In this document: positions 17,841 through 29,330 of the stretch, piece after piece
How positions within the stretch are numbered: position 1 is the stretch's first letter
Layout: each line of letters starts with the position of its first letter
Source: Aquabacterium sp.
GTDB taxonomy: Bacteria; Pseudomonadota; Gammaproteobacteria; Burkholderiales; Burkholderiaceae_C
Length of the DNA: 64,000 nucleotides
Assembly (NCBI GenBank): GCA_023266355.1
Contig: JAHFQM010000008.1
Location: forward strand, 1 to 64,000
Direction of reading: 5' to 3'
Notes under the pieces: generated by a model
What the model saw: only the letters and a program-made list of their open reading frames with translations
Told to the model about the DNA's origin: nothing
Databases searched by the model: none
Translations under genes and position numbers: made by a program

Positions 17841-19061
17841 ATGAACGCCATCCCCCAAGACCTGTCCGACCTGCTGGCCCGCAGCCCCGTGCGCCCCTTG
17901 CACCTGCGCGGTCGCACGCTGCTGCCCATCGTGCAGGGCGGCATGGGCGTGGGGGTGTCCGGCCACCAGCTCGCCGGCACCGTGGCGCGCTGGGGCGGGG
18001 TGGGCACGCTGTCCTCGGTGGACCTGCGCCGCCACCACCCGGACCTCATGGCGCGGACCTCGGGCCTGCCGCCGACCGACGCCACCAAGGCGCTCATCAA
18101 CGCCGCCAACCTCGAAGCCATCGACCGCGAGGTCCAGGCCGCGCGCGCGCTCAGCCAGGGCCGCGGCCTGCTGGCCATCAACGTCATGCGCGCCGTGGCC
18201 GATTACGCCGCCTCGGTGCGGCAGGCGCTGGCCTCGGGCATCGACGCCATCGTGGTGGGCGCCGGCCTGCCGCTGGACTTGCCCGATCTGGCCCGCGAGC
18301 ACCCCGACACCCTGCTCATCCCGATCCTGTCGGACGCCCGCGGCGTGCAGCTCATCGTCAAGAAATGGGAGCGCAAGCAGCGCCTGCCCGACGCCATCGT
18401 CATCGAGCACCCGCGCCTGGCCGGTGGCCACCTGGGTGCGGCCAAGGTGGCCGACCTGAACGACCCGCGCTTTGACTTCGAGCGCGTCATCCCCGAATGC
18501 CTGGCCTTTTTCCGCGCGGCCGGCATCGAACGCGAGATCCCGCTGATCGCCGCGGGTGGCATCCGCAGCCTGGCCGACATCCAGCGCGTGCAAGACCTGG
18601 GCGCGGCCGGCGTGCAGCTGGGCACGCCCTTTGCCGTCACCACCGAGGGCGACGCCCACCCCGAGTTCAAGCGCGTGCTGGCCGAGGCCCGCGACGAGGA
18701 CATGGCCGAGTTCGTCAGCGTGGCCGGCCTGCCAGCGCGGGCCGTGCGCACGCCCTGGCTGGCCAGTTACCTGAAGGCCGAGCCCAAGCTGCAGGCCGTG
18801 GCCCATGCCAAATCGCGCTGCACCAAGGCCTTCGACTGCCTGGCGCAGTGCGGCCTGCGCGACGGCCTGGCCACCTGGGGGCAGTTCTGCATCGACAACC
18901 AGCTGGCCGCGGCCTTGCGGGGCGATGTCAAGAAAGGCCTGTTCTTCCGCGGCGCAGGGGCCTTGCCCTTTGGCGACCAGATCCGCAGCGTGCGCGAGCT
19001 GCTGGAGCGCTTGCTGGAGGGCGATGCGGCGCCAGGCCAGGCGCTGCCGGCCGGCGCCTGA
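17841..19061 (+). CDS. Nitronate monooxygenase / 2-nitropropane dioxygenase-like flavoprotein
   Basis: 406-residue TIM-barrel FMN protein. Family motifs are the N-terminal PIVQGGMGVGVSGHQLAGTVARWGGVGT split across residues 33-60, EHPRLAGGHLG, IPLIAAGGIRS and GAAGVQLGTPFAVTTEGDAH. The C-terminal third has a conserved-looking cysteine group (SRCTKAFDCLAQCGLRDG ... FCIDNQ) not needed for the barrel, so a metal or redox site is possible. It is divergent from narL, which suggests co-regulation with nitrate respiration; the substrate is unknown. The ATG at 17841 is chosen over a TTG nine bases upstream. Confidence 0.82.
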   Translation: MNAIPQDLSDLLARSPVRPLHLRGRTLLPIVQGGMGVGVSGHQLAGTVARWGGVGTLSSVDLRRHHPDLMARTSGLPPTDATKALINAANLEAIDREVQAARALSQGRGLLAINVMRAVADYAASVRQALASGIDAIVVGAGLPLDLPDLAREHPDTLLIPILSDARGVQLIVKKWERKQRLPDAIVIEHPRLAGGHLGAAKVADLNDPRFDFERVIPECLAFFRAAGIEREIPLIAAGGIRSLADIQRVQDLGAAGVQLGTPFAVTTEGDAHPEFKRVLAEARDEDMAEFVSVAGLPARAVRTPWLASYLKAEPKLQAVAHAKSRCTKAFDCLAQCGLRDGLATWGQFCIDNQLAAALRGDVKKGLFFRGAGALPFGDQIRSVRELLERLLEGDAAPGQALPAGA

Positions 19062-19063
19062 AC

Positions 19064-19624
19064 TCAGGCCTCAGAGCCCTGAGGTGGGCTGCGCCTGGCC
19101 ACCATGGCGTCGGCCAGGGCGCGCAACACCGGCGCAGGCAGCTCGGCCGCGTGGGGGTACACCGAGGCTTCTTCCTGCGCGGCGTGGGCCCGGTAACGCG
19201 TGGCAAAACCGGCCACGTCCGGGGGGCTGCCGGTGGGGGCTTGGCCCTGCGCAATCTGCGCCAGCCAGGCCTGCACGGGCTGCCACAGGGCGCCCAGCGT
19301 GTCGTGCTCCTGCTGGAGCGCGTCGATGCGCGCGTTCAAATCGGCATGGCCCAGCGCCCGCAGCGCGACGAACAGGTTGTCGTCCTCGTCGGCGTGGTGC
19401 AGCGGTGCGGCCAGCGTGAAGTAGCGCAGCACGGCGGTGGCGGCTTCGCGGGCCTGGGCGTCCGCGCCCTGCGCTGCCACATGGGCCTGCAGGCGCTGTG
19501 CCAGCTGCGTGAAGCGCACCACCTTTTCGTGGCAGGCGTGCAGCAGGGCCATGGGGTCGTCGATGCGCGGCGACACCGGCTGGGGGCGCGCCGTGTGGGT
19601 GGGGCGGGGCAGAGGGCTGGGCAT
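19064..19624 (-). CDS. Hemerythrin-like domain protein
   Basis: 186-residue protein with a hemerythrin four-helix bundle: CHEKVVRF, HHADEDDNLF, QEHDTLG and HAAQEEASVYP give the His and HxxxE iron ligands in order. Such proteins bind a di-iron centre and can sense or handle O2 or NO. It has no partner domain and no signal peptide. It converges on the flavoprotein gene (2-bp gap) and is divergent from moaA, so it is embedded in the nitrate-respiration island; a role in NO or O2 handling is inferred. The C-terminal residues are Ser/Pro rich. Confidence 0.8.
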   Translation of the reverse strand: MPSPLPRPTHTARPQPVSPRIDDPMALLHACHEKVVRFTQLAQRLQAHVAAQGADAQAREAATAVLRYFTLAAPLHHADEDDNLFVALRALGHADLNARIDALQQEHDTLGALWQPVQAWLAQIAQGQAPTGSPPDVAGFATRYRAHAAQEEASVYPHAAELPAPVLRALADAMVARRSPPQGSEA

Positions 19625-19735
19625 GCGCCATTGTCTCGCGTGTGGGGGCCGGCCGACACCTTCTCCGTCAGGCCGGCAGGGAGTAGTGCTTCAGAAGGAT
19701 GGGCCTGGCCGCGGTGACTGCCTAGACTCACGGCC

Positions 19736-20746
19736 ATGGCGACCTCACCGTTCCCCACGTCCTCCACCCCCGCCCTGGTCGATGCCTTCGGCCGCACGAT
19801 CGACTACCTGCGCGTGTCCGTCACCGACCGCTGCGACCTGCGCTGCACCTACTGCCTGCCCGAGGCCTTCAAGGGTTTCGAGGAGCCGGCCAACTGGCTC
19901 AGCCACCAGGAGATGGGCCGCCTGGTCGGGCTGTTCGTGGGCATGGGCGTGCGCCACGTGCGCCTGACCGGGGGCGAGCCCCTGACGCGCCGCGCCTTGC
20001 CGGACGTGGTCAGGCACATCGCCGCCTTGCCCGGCTTGCGCGACCTGTCGCTCTCCACCAACGGCACCCGCCTGGACCGCCTGGCCCTCACCCTGCGCGA
20101 GGCCGGCGTGCAGCGCCTGAACGTCAGCCTCGACAGCCTGGACGCCGACTGCATGGCCCGCATCACCGGGCGCGACTGCCTGGCCGATGTGCTGCGCGGC
20201 ATCGAGGCGGCCCGCGCGGCCGGCTTCTCGCCGATCAAGCTCAACATGGTGGTGCAGCCCGGCGTCAACGACCACGAGGTCGAGGCCATGGTCGATTTCG
20301 CCAGGCGCCATGCGCTGGTGCTGCGCCTGATCGAGCCCATGCCCATGGGCGACACCGGCCGCGCCACGCCGAGCGGCAACCTCAGCACCTTCACCGAGGC
20401 CCTGGCCACCCGCCTGGGCCTGCTGCCCCAGGTGCTGGGGCGCGGCGCGGGGCCGGCGCGTTACTGGCAGGACCCGCAAAGCGGCATGAGCCTGGGCGTC
20501 ATCACCCCCATGAGCCAGCACTTCTGCGACACCTGCAACCGCGTGCGCCTGGGCGTCGATGGCACCCTCTACCTCTGCCTGGGCCAGGACAACCAACTGC
20601 CGCTGGGGCGCCTGCTGCGCCAGGGCGCCAGCGACGAGGCCTTGCGCGAGGCCATCCTGGCGGGCATCGCGGCCAAACCCGCGCGCCACGAATTCAACGA
20701 GCGCCGTGAGAAGATCGTGCGGTTCATGGCCCAGACCGGCGGCTGA
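19736..20746 (+). CDS. moaA: GTP 3',8-cyclase, molybdenum cofactor step 1
   Basis: 336-residue radical-SAM enzyme that with MoaC converts GTP to cyclic pyranopterin phosphate. The N-terminal cluster motif is CDLRCTYC (about 33-40). LTGGEPLTRR follows. The C-terminal substrate-binding cluster motif is CDTCNRVRLGVDGTLYLC. The chain ends in Gly-Gly, as required for activity in MoaA. It is the first gene of a Moco operon into which narX is inserted. The 111-bp upstream gap to the hemerythrin gene shows no FNR box and is too short for a full Moco riboswitch. Confidence 0.95.
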   Translation: MATSPFPTSSTPALVDAFGRTIDYLRVSVTDRCDLRCTYCLPEAFKGFEEPANWLSHQEMGRLVGLFVGMGVRHVRLTGGEPLTRRALPDVVRHIAALPGLRDLSLSTNGTRLDRLALTLREAGVQRLNVSLDSLDADCMARITGRDCLADVLRGIEAARAAGFSPIKLNMVVQPGVNDHEVEAMVDFARRHALVLRLIEPMPMGDTGRATPSGNLSTFTEALATRLGLLPQVLGRGAGPARYWQDPQSGMSLGVITPMSQHFCDTCNRVRLGVDGTLYLCLGQDNQLPLGRLLRQGASDEALREAILAGIAAKPARHEFNERREKIVRFMAQTGG

Positions 20747-20784
20747 CGCCCGCCCGACGCTGGCCCCTCGTGGAGTCTCCCCGC

Positions 20785-22797
20785 ATGGCCCTCACCTCGG
20801 CTGGCGCTGCCAAGCCGCCATCCCGGCAAGACGCAACCTCCTGGTCGCGCACCTCCCGCCTGACGCTGGCGCGCAAGCTGGCGGCGGTGGGCTGCGTGTT
20901 CCTGGCCGTGGCGCTGGCCACGGTGGGCCTGTCGATGTGGGTGACTTGGCAGCTCGAAGGTGGTGCCGCCGCCATCAACGAAGCGGGGCGCATGCGCATG
21001 CGCGCCTACCAGGTGGCCTTGCAGGTCCGTGAACAGCCCGCGCTGGCAAGCGGCGGGGCAGGCCCCTTGCAGGCACGCCTGGCCGAACTCGACGCCAGCC
21101 TGGCCTTGCTGACGTCTGGCGACCCGCAGCGGCCCTTGAGCGTGCCGGGCAGCGCGCCGGTGCAGGCGCGGCTGCAGGCGGTCCAGCAGGGCTGGCAGGT
21201 CTTGCGCGCCGAGGTGCTGGACCACCAGGCCCACCCTGTCTCGCCCGTCAGGCTCAGCATCGAGCCCTTCGTCCAGCAGGTCGATCAGCTGGTCTCGGAA
21301 ATCGAGCAGCGCCTGGAGGCCCGCACCGTCGCCCTGCACACCTTCCAGATGGTCATGATGGTGCTGGCCGTGCTCAGCGCCCTGGCCATCCTCTACGCCA
21401 GCCACGTCATGGTGCTGGACCCCGTGGCCCGCTTGCGCAACGCGCTGCGCCGCGTCGAAGAGGGCGACTTCCAGGCCCGCGTGCGCCCCGGTGCCGACGA
21501 CGAGCTCGGCGAACTGGCCGAGGGCTTCAACCGCATGACCGAACGCCTGCAGGCGCTGTACGGCGACCTCGAAGCCAAGGTGCGCGAGAAGACCCTGGGC
21601 CTGGAGCACGAACAGGCCCGCTTGCGCGCGCTCTACGAGGTCTCGACCTTCGTGGCCTCGGCCGACAACCTGTCCGAGCTGGGGCAGGGCTTTGCGCGGC
21701 AGATGCGCAGCATCGCCCGGGCCGACGCGGTGGCCGTGCGCTGGTCCGACGAGGCCAACGACCGCTACATGCTGCTGGCCAGCGACAGCCTGCCGCACAT
21801 CCTGGCGCGCGAAGAGCAGTGCGTGCTCACCGGCGACTGCTTCTGCGGCGACCGCCTGCGCGAAGGCGTGCCGGCCCGCATGCGCGTCATCCCCATCGCG
21901 GTGGCCCCGTCAGAGGCCGGCGGTGCCCACACCCCGTTGCAGCGCCGCTGCGAGGCCGAGGGCTACACCACCCTGGTCACGCTGCCCCTGCTGCTGCAGC
22001 AGCGCCTGCTGGGCGAGGTCGAGCTGTTCTACCGCGGCGAGATCACCTTCTCCGACGAGGAACGCAACCTCTTCGAGGCCCTGGCCAGCCACCTCGCCGG
22101 TGCCATGGAAAGCCTGCGCATGGCCGCCCTGGCGCGGCAATCGGCCGTGGCCAGCGAACGCAAGCTGCTGGCGCAGGAGCTGCATGACTCCATCGCCCAG
22201 TCCCTGGCCTTCCTGAAGATCCAGATGGGGCTGCTGCGCTCGGCCCAGGCGCAGGGCGACCAGGCGGGCGTCCAGGCCGCGATGTCCGAGCTCGACACGG
22301 GCGTGCGCGAGAGCTACAACGACGTCCGCGAGTTGCTGCTGCATTTCCGCGTGCGCACCGAAAGCGGCCGCCTCGACCTGGCCCTGCGCGAAACCCTGTC
22401 CAAGTTCGAGCTGCAATCCGGCCTGAGCGGGCACCTGAGCTGCAAGGACGACGGCGTGCCCATGCCGGCCGATGTGCAGATCCAGGTGCTGCACATCGTG
22501 CAGGAAGCGCTCTCGAACGTGCGCAAGCACGCCAAGGCCAGGCAGGTCTGGGTCGATGTGCAGGCGCACCCGGGCTGGGTCATCCGCGTGCGCGACGACG
22601 GCCAGGGCTTCGCCACCGCACAGGGGCCGGCCGACGGCACCCACGTGGGCTTGAGCATCATGCGCGAACGCGCCGAGCGCATCGGCGCCACCCTGGCCGT
22701 GAACTCTGGCCCACAAGGCACGGAGGTCTGCCTGCGCCTGCCGGCCAACCCACCGACCCACAGCGCACCGACCCACAGCGCAAGCGACACCGATTGA
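20785..22797 (+). CDS. narX: Nitrate/nitrite sensor histidine kinase NarX
   Basis: 670-residue membrane sensor. TM1 is about residues 32-53; the periplasmic domain opens with the nitrate-binding P-box (INEAGRMRMRAYQVAL, 64-79); TM2 is about 195-215. Then come HAMP, a GAF-like central module with a cysteine cluster (EEQCVLTGDCFCGDRL ... RRCEAEGY), the HisKA_3 phospho-acceptor (AQELHDSIAQSLAFLK) and an HATPase domain (VQEALSNVRKHAKA, VRDDGQGF). It should phosphorylate NarL. It sits 38 bp behind moaA and just ahead of moeA, so it belongs to the Moco operon and not beside narL. ATG at 20785 is preferred over a GTG 15 bases earlier (GGAG at 20772). Confidence 0.93.
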   Translation: MALTSAGAAKPPSRQDATSWSRTSRLTLARKLAAVGCVFLAVALATVGLSMWVTWQLEGGAAAINEAGRMRMRAYQVALQVREQPALASGGAGPLQARLAELDASLALLTSGDPQRPLSVPGSAPVQARLQAVQQGWQVLRAEVLDHQAHPVSPVRLSIEPFVQQVDQLVSEIEQRLEARTVALHTFQMVMMVLAVLSALAILYASHVMVLDPVARLRNALRRVEEGDFQARVRPGADDELGELAEGFNRMTERLQALYGDLEAKVREKTLGLEHEQARLRALYEVSTFVASADNLSELGQGFARQMRSIARADAVAVRWSDEANDRYMLLASDSLPHILAREEQCVLTGDCFCGDRLREGVPARMRVIPIAVAPSEAGGAHTPLQRRCEAEGYTTLVTLPLLLQQRLLGEVELFYRGEITFSDEERNLFEALASHLAGAMESLRMAALARQSAVASERKLLAQELHDSIAQSLAFLKIQMGLLRSAQAQGDQAGVQAAMSELDTGVRESYNDVRELLLHFRVRTESGRLDLALRETLSKFELQSGLSGHLSCKDDGVPMPADVQIQVLHIVQEALSNVRKHAKARQVWVDVQAHPGWVIRVRDDGQGFATAQGPADGTHVGLSIMRERAERIGATLAVNSGPQGTEVCLRLPANPPTHSAPTHSASDTD

Positions 22798-22811
22798 ACA
22801 AGGAACACACC

Positions 22812-24080
22812 GTGGCAGCTGGCCCGCAAACCCTGATCCCCCTGGACGAGGCCTGGTCCCGCCTGCAGCAGGCGCTCACTCGGCACCCCCACGCGCCCGC
22901 CACCGAGCCACTCGCCACGGAAGACGCGCTCGGCCGCGTGCTGGCGCAGGACGTGGTCTCCGGAGTGGCCGTGCCCCCGCACGACAACAGCGCCATGGAC
23001 GGCTATGCCCTGCGGCTGGCTGACTTGACTGAACCAGGCCGCAGCCTGCCGGTGTCCCAGCGCATCGCCGCCGGCCAGACCGGCGCCACCCTGCAGCCAG
23101 GCAGCTGCGCGCGGATCTTCACCGGCGCACCCGTGCCGGCCGGCGCCGACGCCGTCGTCATGCAGGAGCACACCGAGCCCGGTGCCGCCGAAGGCCAGGT
23201 GCGCTTCACCCAGCCGGTGCACGCGCAGCAAAACATCCGCCGTGCCGGCGAAGACATCGCCATCGGCCAGACCGTGCTGGGCGCGGGCAAGCGCCTGAGC
23301 CCCGCCGCGCTGGGCGTGGCCGCCTCGGTGGGCCGTGCCGAGCTGCCCGTGTTCGCGCGCCCCCGCGTGGCCGTGCTGACCACGGGCGACGAGCTGGTCC
23401 TGCCCGGCCAGCCCCTGCCGCCCGGCGCCATCTACAACAGCAACCGCCACACCCTGCTGGGCTTGGCCCAGGCGGCGGGCGCCACGGCCCATGACCTGGG
23501 CACCGTGCCCGACCAGCTGGACGCCACCCGCGCCGCCCTGCGCACGGCCGCCGAGCAGCACGACCTCGTCATCAGCAGCGGCGGCGTGTCGGTGGGCGAG
23601 GAAGACCACCTGCGCCAGGCCGTGCAGGCCGAAGGCGGGCTGGACTTCTGGGCCCTGGCCATCAAGCCGGGCAAGCCCTTCGTGTTCGGCTGGCTCACCC
23701 GGGCCGATGGCAGCCGCGCGCTCTACATGGGCCTGCCGGGCAACCCGGTGGCCAGCTGGCTGACCTTCCTGATGCTGGTGCGCCCGGTCATCGGCCTGCT
23801 GGCCGGTGAGGGCTGGCAGCTGCCGCGCTCGCTGCCCGTGCCCGCCGCCTTCGCCTGGCCCAAGCCGGACAAGCGCCGCGAGTTCCTGCGCGTGCGCCTC
23901 AACGAGGCCGGCCACGCCGAGCTCTTTCCCAACCAGAGCTCCGGCGTGCTGACCTCGGCGTCCTGGGCCGATGGCGTGGTGGACCTGCCGCCGCAAACCA
24001 CCGTCCAGCCCGGCGACGTGGTGCGCTGGATCCCCTCGGCCGAGCTGCTGCACCCTGCGGCCGCCGAACGTCAGCCTTGA
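22812..24080 (+). CDS. moeA: Molybdopterin molybdenumtransferase
   Basis: 422-residue MoeA, which inserts molybdate into adenylated molybdopterin. Family blocks are EDALGRVLAQDVVS, PPHDNSAMDGYALR, ARIFTGAPVPAGADAVVMQE, VLTTGDELVLPGQPL, ISSGGVSVGEEDHLRQAV and MGLPGNPVASWLTFL. The GTG at 22812 has AAGGA at 22799-22803 and is taken as the start. A TTG at 22794 overlapping the narX stop is an alternative adding six residues. It lies between narX and moaD in the same direction. Confidence 0.93.
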   Translation: MAAGPQTLIPLDEAWSRLQQALTRHPHAPATEPLATEDALGRVLAQDVVSGVAVPPHDNSAMDGYALRLADLTEPGRSLPVSQRIAAGQTGATLQPGSCARIFTGAPVPAGADAVVMQEHTEPGAAEGQVRFTQPVHAQQNIRRAGEDIAIGQTVLGAGKRLSPAALGVAASVGRAELPVFARPRVAVLTTGDELVLPGQPLPPGAIYNSNRHTLLGLAQAAGATAHDLGTVPDQLDATRAALRTAAEQHDLVISSGGVSVGEEDHLRQAVQAEGGLDFWALAIKPGKPFVFGWLTRADGSRALYMGLPGNPVASWLTFLMLVRPVIGLLAGEGWQLPRSLPVPAAFAWPKPDKRREFLRVRLNEAGHAELFPNQSSGVLTSASWADGVVDLPPQTTVQPGDVVRWIPSAELLHPAAAERQP

Positions 24081-24117
24081 CGTCGGCCTTGATCACAACC
24101 CCATCCGCAGTCCCCCC

Positions 24118-24375
24118 ATGCCCCTGACCATCCGCTACTTCGCCGCCGTCCGCGAACGCCTGGGCGCCCAGGAAACCGTGTCCCTGGCCGACACGCCGGC
24201 CCGCACCGTGGGCGAGTTGCACGCCTGGTTGCTGTCGCGCTCGCCCGCACACGCCCAGGCGCTCGACCCCGACCGTGGCCTGCGCACCGCTTGCAACCAG
24301 GCCCTGTGCGACGCCGACCAGGCCCTGGCCGAGGGCGACGAAATCGCCTTCTTCCCACCCGTCACCGGAGGCTGA
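24118..24375 (+). CDS. moaD: Molybdopterin synthase small (sulfur carrier) subunit
   Basis: 85-residue ubiquitin-fold sulfur carrier ending in the diagnostic FFPPVTGG, whose terminal glycine is thiocarboxylated. The N-terminus MPLTIRYFAAVRERLG is typical. It pairs with MoaE, whose gene starts 3 bp downstream. The start is fixed by family length (about 80-85). Confidence 0.95.
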   Translation: MPLTIRYFAAVRERLGAQETVSLADTPARTVGELHAWLLSRSPAHAQALDPDRGLRTACNQALCDADQALAEGDEIAFFPPVTGG

Positions 24376-24378
24376 GAG

Positions 24379-24888
24379 ATGAGCGACGCCCCAGCTCCGC
24401 AGCAAGCCCTCCAGCAGGCCCTGGCCTGCGTGCGCGTCTCCCCGGAAGATTTCGACCTCGGCGCCGAAGTCGCGGCCCTGCGCGCAGGCGATGCCCAGGT
24501 CGGTGCCGTCGTCAGCTTCGTGGGCACCGTGCGCGAATGGAGCCCTGACCCCGCCGCCGTGATGGCGCTGGAGCACTACCCCGGCATGACCGAGCGCAGC
24601 CTGGCCGAGCTCATCGTGCGCGCCCGCCAGCGCTTCGACGTGCGCGGCGTGCGCGTCATCCACCGCGTCGGGCCCCTGGCTGTCACCGACCAGATCGTGC
24701 TGGTGGCCGTCACCTCGGCGCACCGCCACGAGGCCTTTGACTGCGCTGCCTTCCTGATGGACTGGCTCAAAACCCAGGCGCCGTTCTGGAAGCGCGAAGA
24801 AGCCCAGGGCGAGGCCCGCTGGGTCGCCTCGCGCGAGAGCGACGCCGAAGCCGCGGCCCGCTGGCAAGCGCCGGGAGGCCAACCATGA
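24379..24888 (+). CDS. moaE: Molybdopterin synthase catalytic subunit
   Basis: 169-residue MoaE, which transfers sulfur from MoaD to cyclic pyranopterin phosphate. Recognised blocks are GAVVSFVGTVREWS, LEHYPGMTERSL, VIHRVGPLAVTDQIVLVAVTSAHRHEAFDC and the active-site lysine segment LKTQAPFWKRE. The N-terminus carries about 15 extra residues before the usual start. The stop overlaps the start of crcB (ATGA). Confidence 0.95.
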   Translation: MSDAPAPQQALQQALACVRVSPEDFDLGAEVAALRAGDAQVGAVVSFVGTVREWSPDPAAVMALEHYPGMTERSLAELIVRARQRFDVRGVRVIHRVGPLAVTDQIVLVAVTSAHRHEAFDCAAFLMDWLKTQAPFWKREEAQGEARWVASRESDAEAAARWQAPGGQP

Positions 24889-25265
24889 GCCCGTTGGCCG
24901 CTGCCCTGGCCGTGGCCGTGGGCTCGGCCGTCGGCGCCCTGGCGCGCTGGCAGGCCGGTGTCTGGTTCAACCCCATCTGGGCGGGCTTCCCCCTGGGCAC
25001 GCTGTTTGTCAATGCGCTGGGTGGCCTGTTGATCGGGCTGGCTTTCGCCTGGCTGGACCGCTACCCTTCGGAGGTCTTGCGCTTGTTGCTGGTCACCGGC
25101 GGCCTGGGCGGCTTCACCACGTTTTCGGCGTTCTCGGCGGAATCGCTGGCCCTGCTGGAGCGCGGGCGTTTCGAGCTGGCGCTGGCCCACACCTTGGCCC
25201 ACGTTGTCGGCGCGCTGGCCTGCGCGGCCCTCGGGGCCCGCTTGATGCGTGCCTGGATGGCCTGA
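24885..25265 (+). CDS. crcB: Fluoride channel FluC/CrcB
   Basis: 126-residue membrane protein with four helices, acting as a dual-topology dimer that exports fluoride. Motifs: GSAVGALARWQAG near the N-terminus, FPLGTLFVNALGG, and the ion-pathway segment GGLGGFTTFSAFSAE. It starts inside the moaE stop codon (ATGA), so it is translationally coupled to the Moco operon. No fluoride riboswitch is possible at this junction because the genes overlap. Confidence 0.9.
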   Translation: MSPLAAALAVAVGSAVGALARWQAGVWFNPIWAGFPLGTLFVNALGGLLIGLAFAWLDRYPSEVLRLLLVTGGLGGFTTFSAFSAESLALLERGRFELALAHTLAHVVGALACAALGARLMRAWMA

Positions 25266-25354
25266 GCTGCGCCTGCAAAGGCCCTGTGTTCCGGGCGGGT
25301 CAAGTTGACGGCAGCAAGCGCCGATAACCGATCACATCCGTCCCGAAGTTGGGC

Positions 25355-26536
25355 ATGGCCTCCATCGACGTCTTCACCTGTTACACCCTCGCGGGCGCCG
25401 GCTCGCTGTTCGGCCTGGGCCTGATCTCCCTGGTGCGCGTGGAGAGCCCGCGCGTGCGCCGCGCGCTGTGGCTCTACCGCCTGGCTTTCCTGTGCCTGGC
25501 CGGCTTCCTCTGGGTGGGCACGCTGCCGGTCGCACAGCGCGAGCAAGGCATGCACGCCATGATCGGGGTCGCCGCCATCGGCGCGTCCTTGCTGGCCTGG
25601 GGATTCCGCCAGCTCAACGGGCAGCGCACACCGCCGGCCTTGGGCGTCGCGCTGACGCTCGGTCTGGGCGGCCTGCTGTGGTGGGCCGGTGCGGCCACCT
25701 CGGACGCAACCTTCGCGGTGCTGGAAGCCGCGGTCATGAGCTTCATCGCCCTGGGCACCCTGATCGACCAGGGGGTGCTGTTGCGGCGCGCGACCGTGCG
25801 CCGCGGCGGTGAGCTCGCCCTGCTGCTGGTGGCCGGGCTGTTCTCGCTCGACTGGGTGCTCATCTTCTGGCACACCCTGCACTGGGTCGGGCCTTACCCC
25901 GACCACCTGCTCTTCGCCCCCGACTGGCTGCTGCCGGCCTCGGCGGTCGGGGTGGGGCTGCTGCCGCTGTCGGTGGCCTCGGTGGTGTTCGCCATCGTCA
26001 ACGACCGCCTCAACCAGCAATTGCGCGAGCGCGCGCTGCGCGACGACCTCACCGGCACCTTGTCGCGGCGCGGCCTGCGCGAGCATGGCGAGCGCATGCT
26101 GGCCGGGCAAGAGCCGGCGCGCCAGGACAGCGGCGTCGCCGCGCTGATGCTCGACGTGGACCACTTCAAGGCCATCAACGACCGCCACGGCCACCTGGTG
26201 GGCGACGAGGTGCTGCGCCACCTGAGCGCGGTGATGACCGAGCACCTGCGCGACGACGCCTTGCTGGCCCGCTACGGCGGCGAGGAATTCACCGTGCTGC
26301 TGCCCGTGCGCAGCCGCCAGGACGCCGAAACCGTGGCCGAGCGCCTGCGCCAGGCCATCGAGGCCCAGCCCTGCGAGTCGCGCGCCGGGCGCATCCGCGT
26401 GACCGTCAGCATCGGCGTGGCCTTCCACCAGACGGCCCTCTCGCTGGACGAGGTGCTCTCGCGCGCCGACACCCGCCTCTACGAGGCCAAGCAGGCCGGG
26501 CGCAACCGGGTGATTTGCGAGCCGCTGGCGGCTTGA
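25355..26536 (+). CDS. Membrane-bound diguanylate cyclase (GGDEF domain)
   Basis: 393-residue protein: about six N-terminal membrane helices (residues 1-220) of no recognised sensor family, then a GGDEF domain (about 230-390) with [33 protein letters not shown] and the active-site YGGEEF. It should make c-di-GMP. The allosteric inhibitory site that normally reads RxxD nine residues before GGEEF is here RDDA, so product inhibition may be weak or absent. The ATG at 25355 is taken; a TTG two codons earlier is possible. Confidence 0.85.
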   Translation: MASIDVFTCYTLAGAGSLFGLGLISLVRVESPRVRRALWLYRLAFLCLAGFLWVGTLPVAQREQGMHAMIGVAAIGASLLAWGFRQLNGQRTPPALGVALTLGLGGLLWWAGAATSDATFAVLEAAVMSFIALGTLIDQGVLLRRATVRRGGELALLLVAGLFSLDWVLIFWHTLHWVGPYPDHLLFAPDWLLPASAVGVGLLPLSVASVVFAIVNDRLNQQLRERALRDDLTGTLSRRGLREHGERMLAGQEPARQDSGVAALMLDVDHFKAINDRHGHLVGDEVLRHLSAVMTEHLRDDALLARYGGEEFTVLLPVRSRQDAETVAERLRQAIEAQPCESRAGRIRVTVSIGVAFHQTALSLDEVLSRADTRLYEAKQAGRNRVICEPLAA

Positions 26537-26592
26537 TCTGGCGCAAACAACGCCCACGCCAGCGATCCGACCCACCCGGGCCCAGGGGCTTT

Positions 26593-26623
26593 GCCCTTGA
26601 AATGCCGCGGTGCCGCACCATCT
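26593..26623 (+). promoter_or_regulatory. Sigma-32 heat-shock promoter of clpB
   Basis: GCCCTTGAAA (-35, 26593-26602) and CACCATCT (-10, 26616-26623) with a 13-bp spacer. These match the RpoH consensus (CTTGAAA, 13-15 bp, CCCCATNT) at all but one position and lie about 70 bp upstream of the clpB start. Confidence 0.75.
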
Positions 26624-26694
26624 GCGCAGCAACCGGACGAACTCTGTGCCACCGGGCACGAGGCTCGCCCCCTCAACCTGCCCAGGAGCGCCCG

Positions 26695-29298
<2,604 letters not shown>

Positions 29299-29330
29299 GG
29301 CGCTGACACGCCCCGTTGCCATTCCCCGCG

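Noticed and set aside
19625..19735. Moco riboswitch or FNR box upstream of moaA
   Set aside because: Only 111 bp between divergent genes; no TTGA-N6-TCAA dyad and no extended multi-helix structure recognised.
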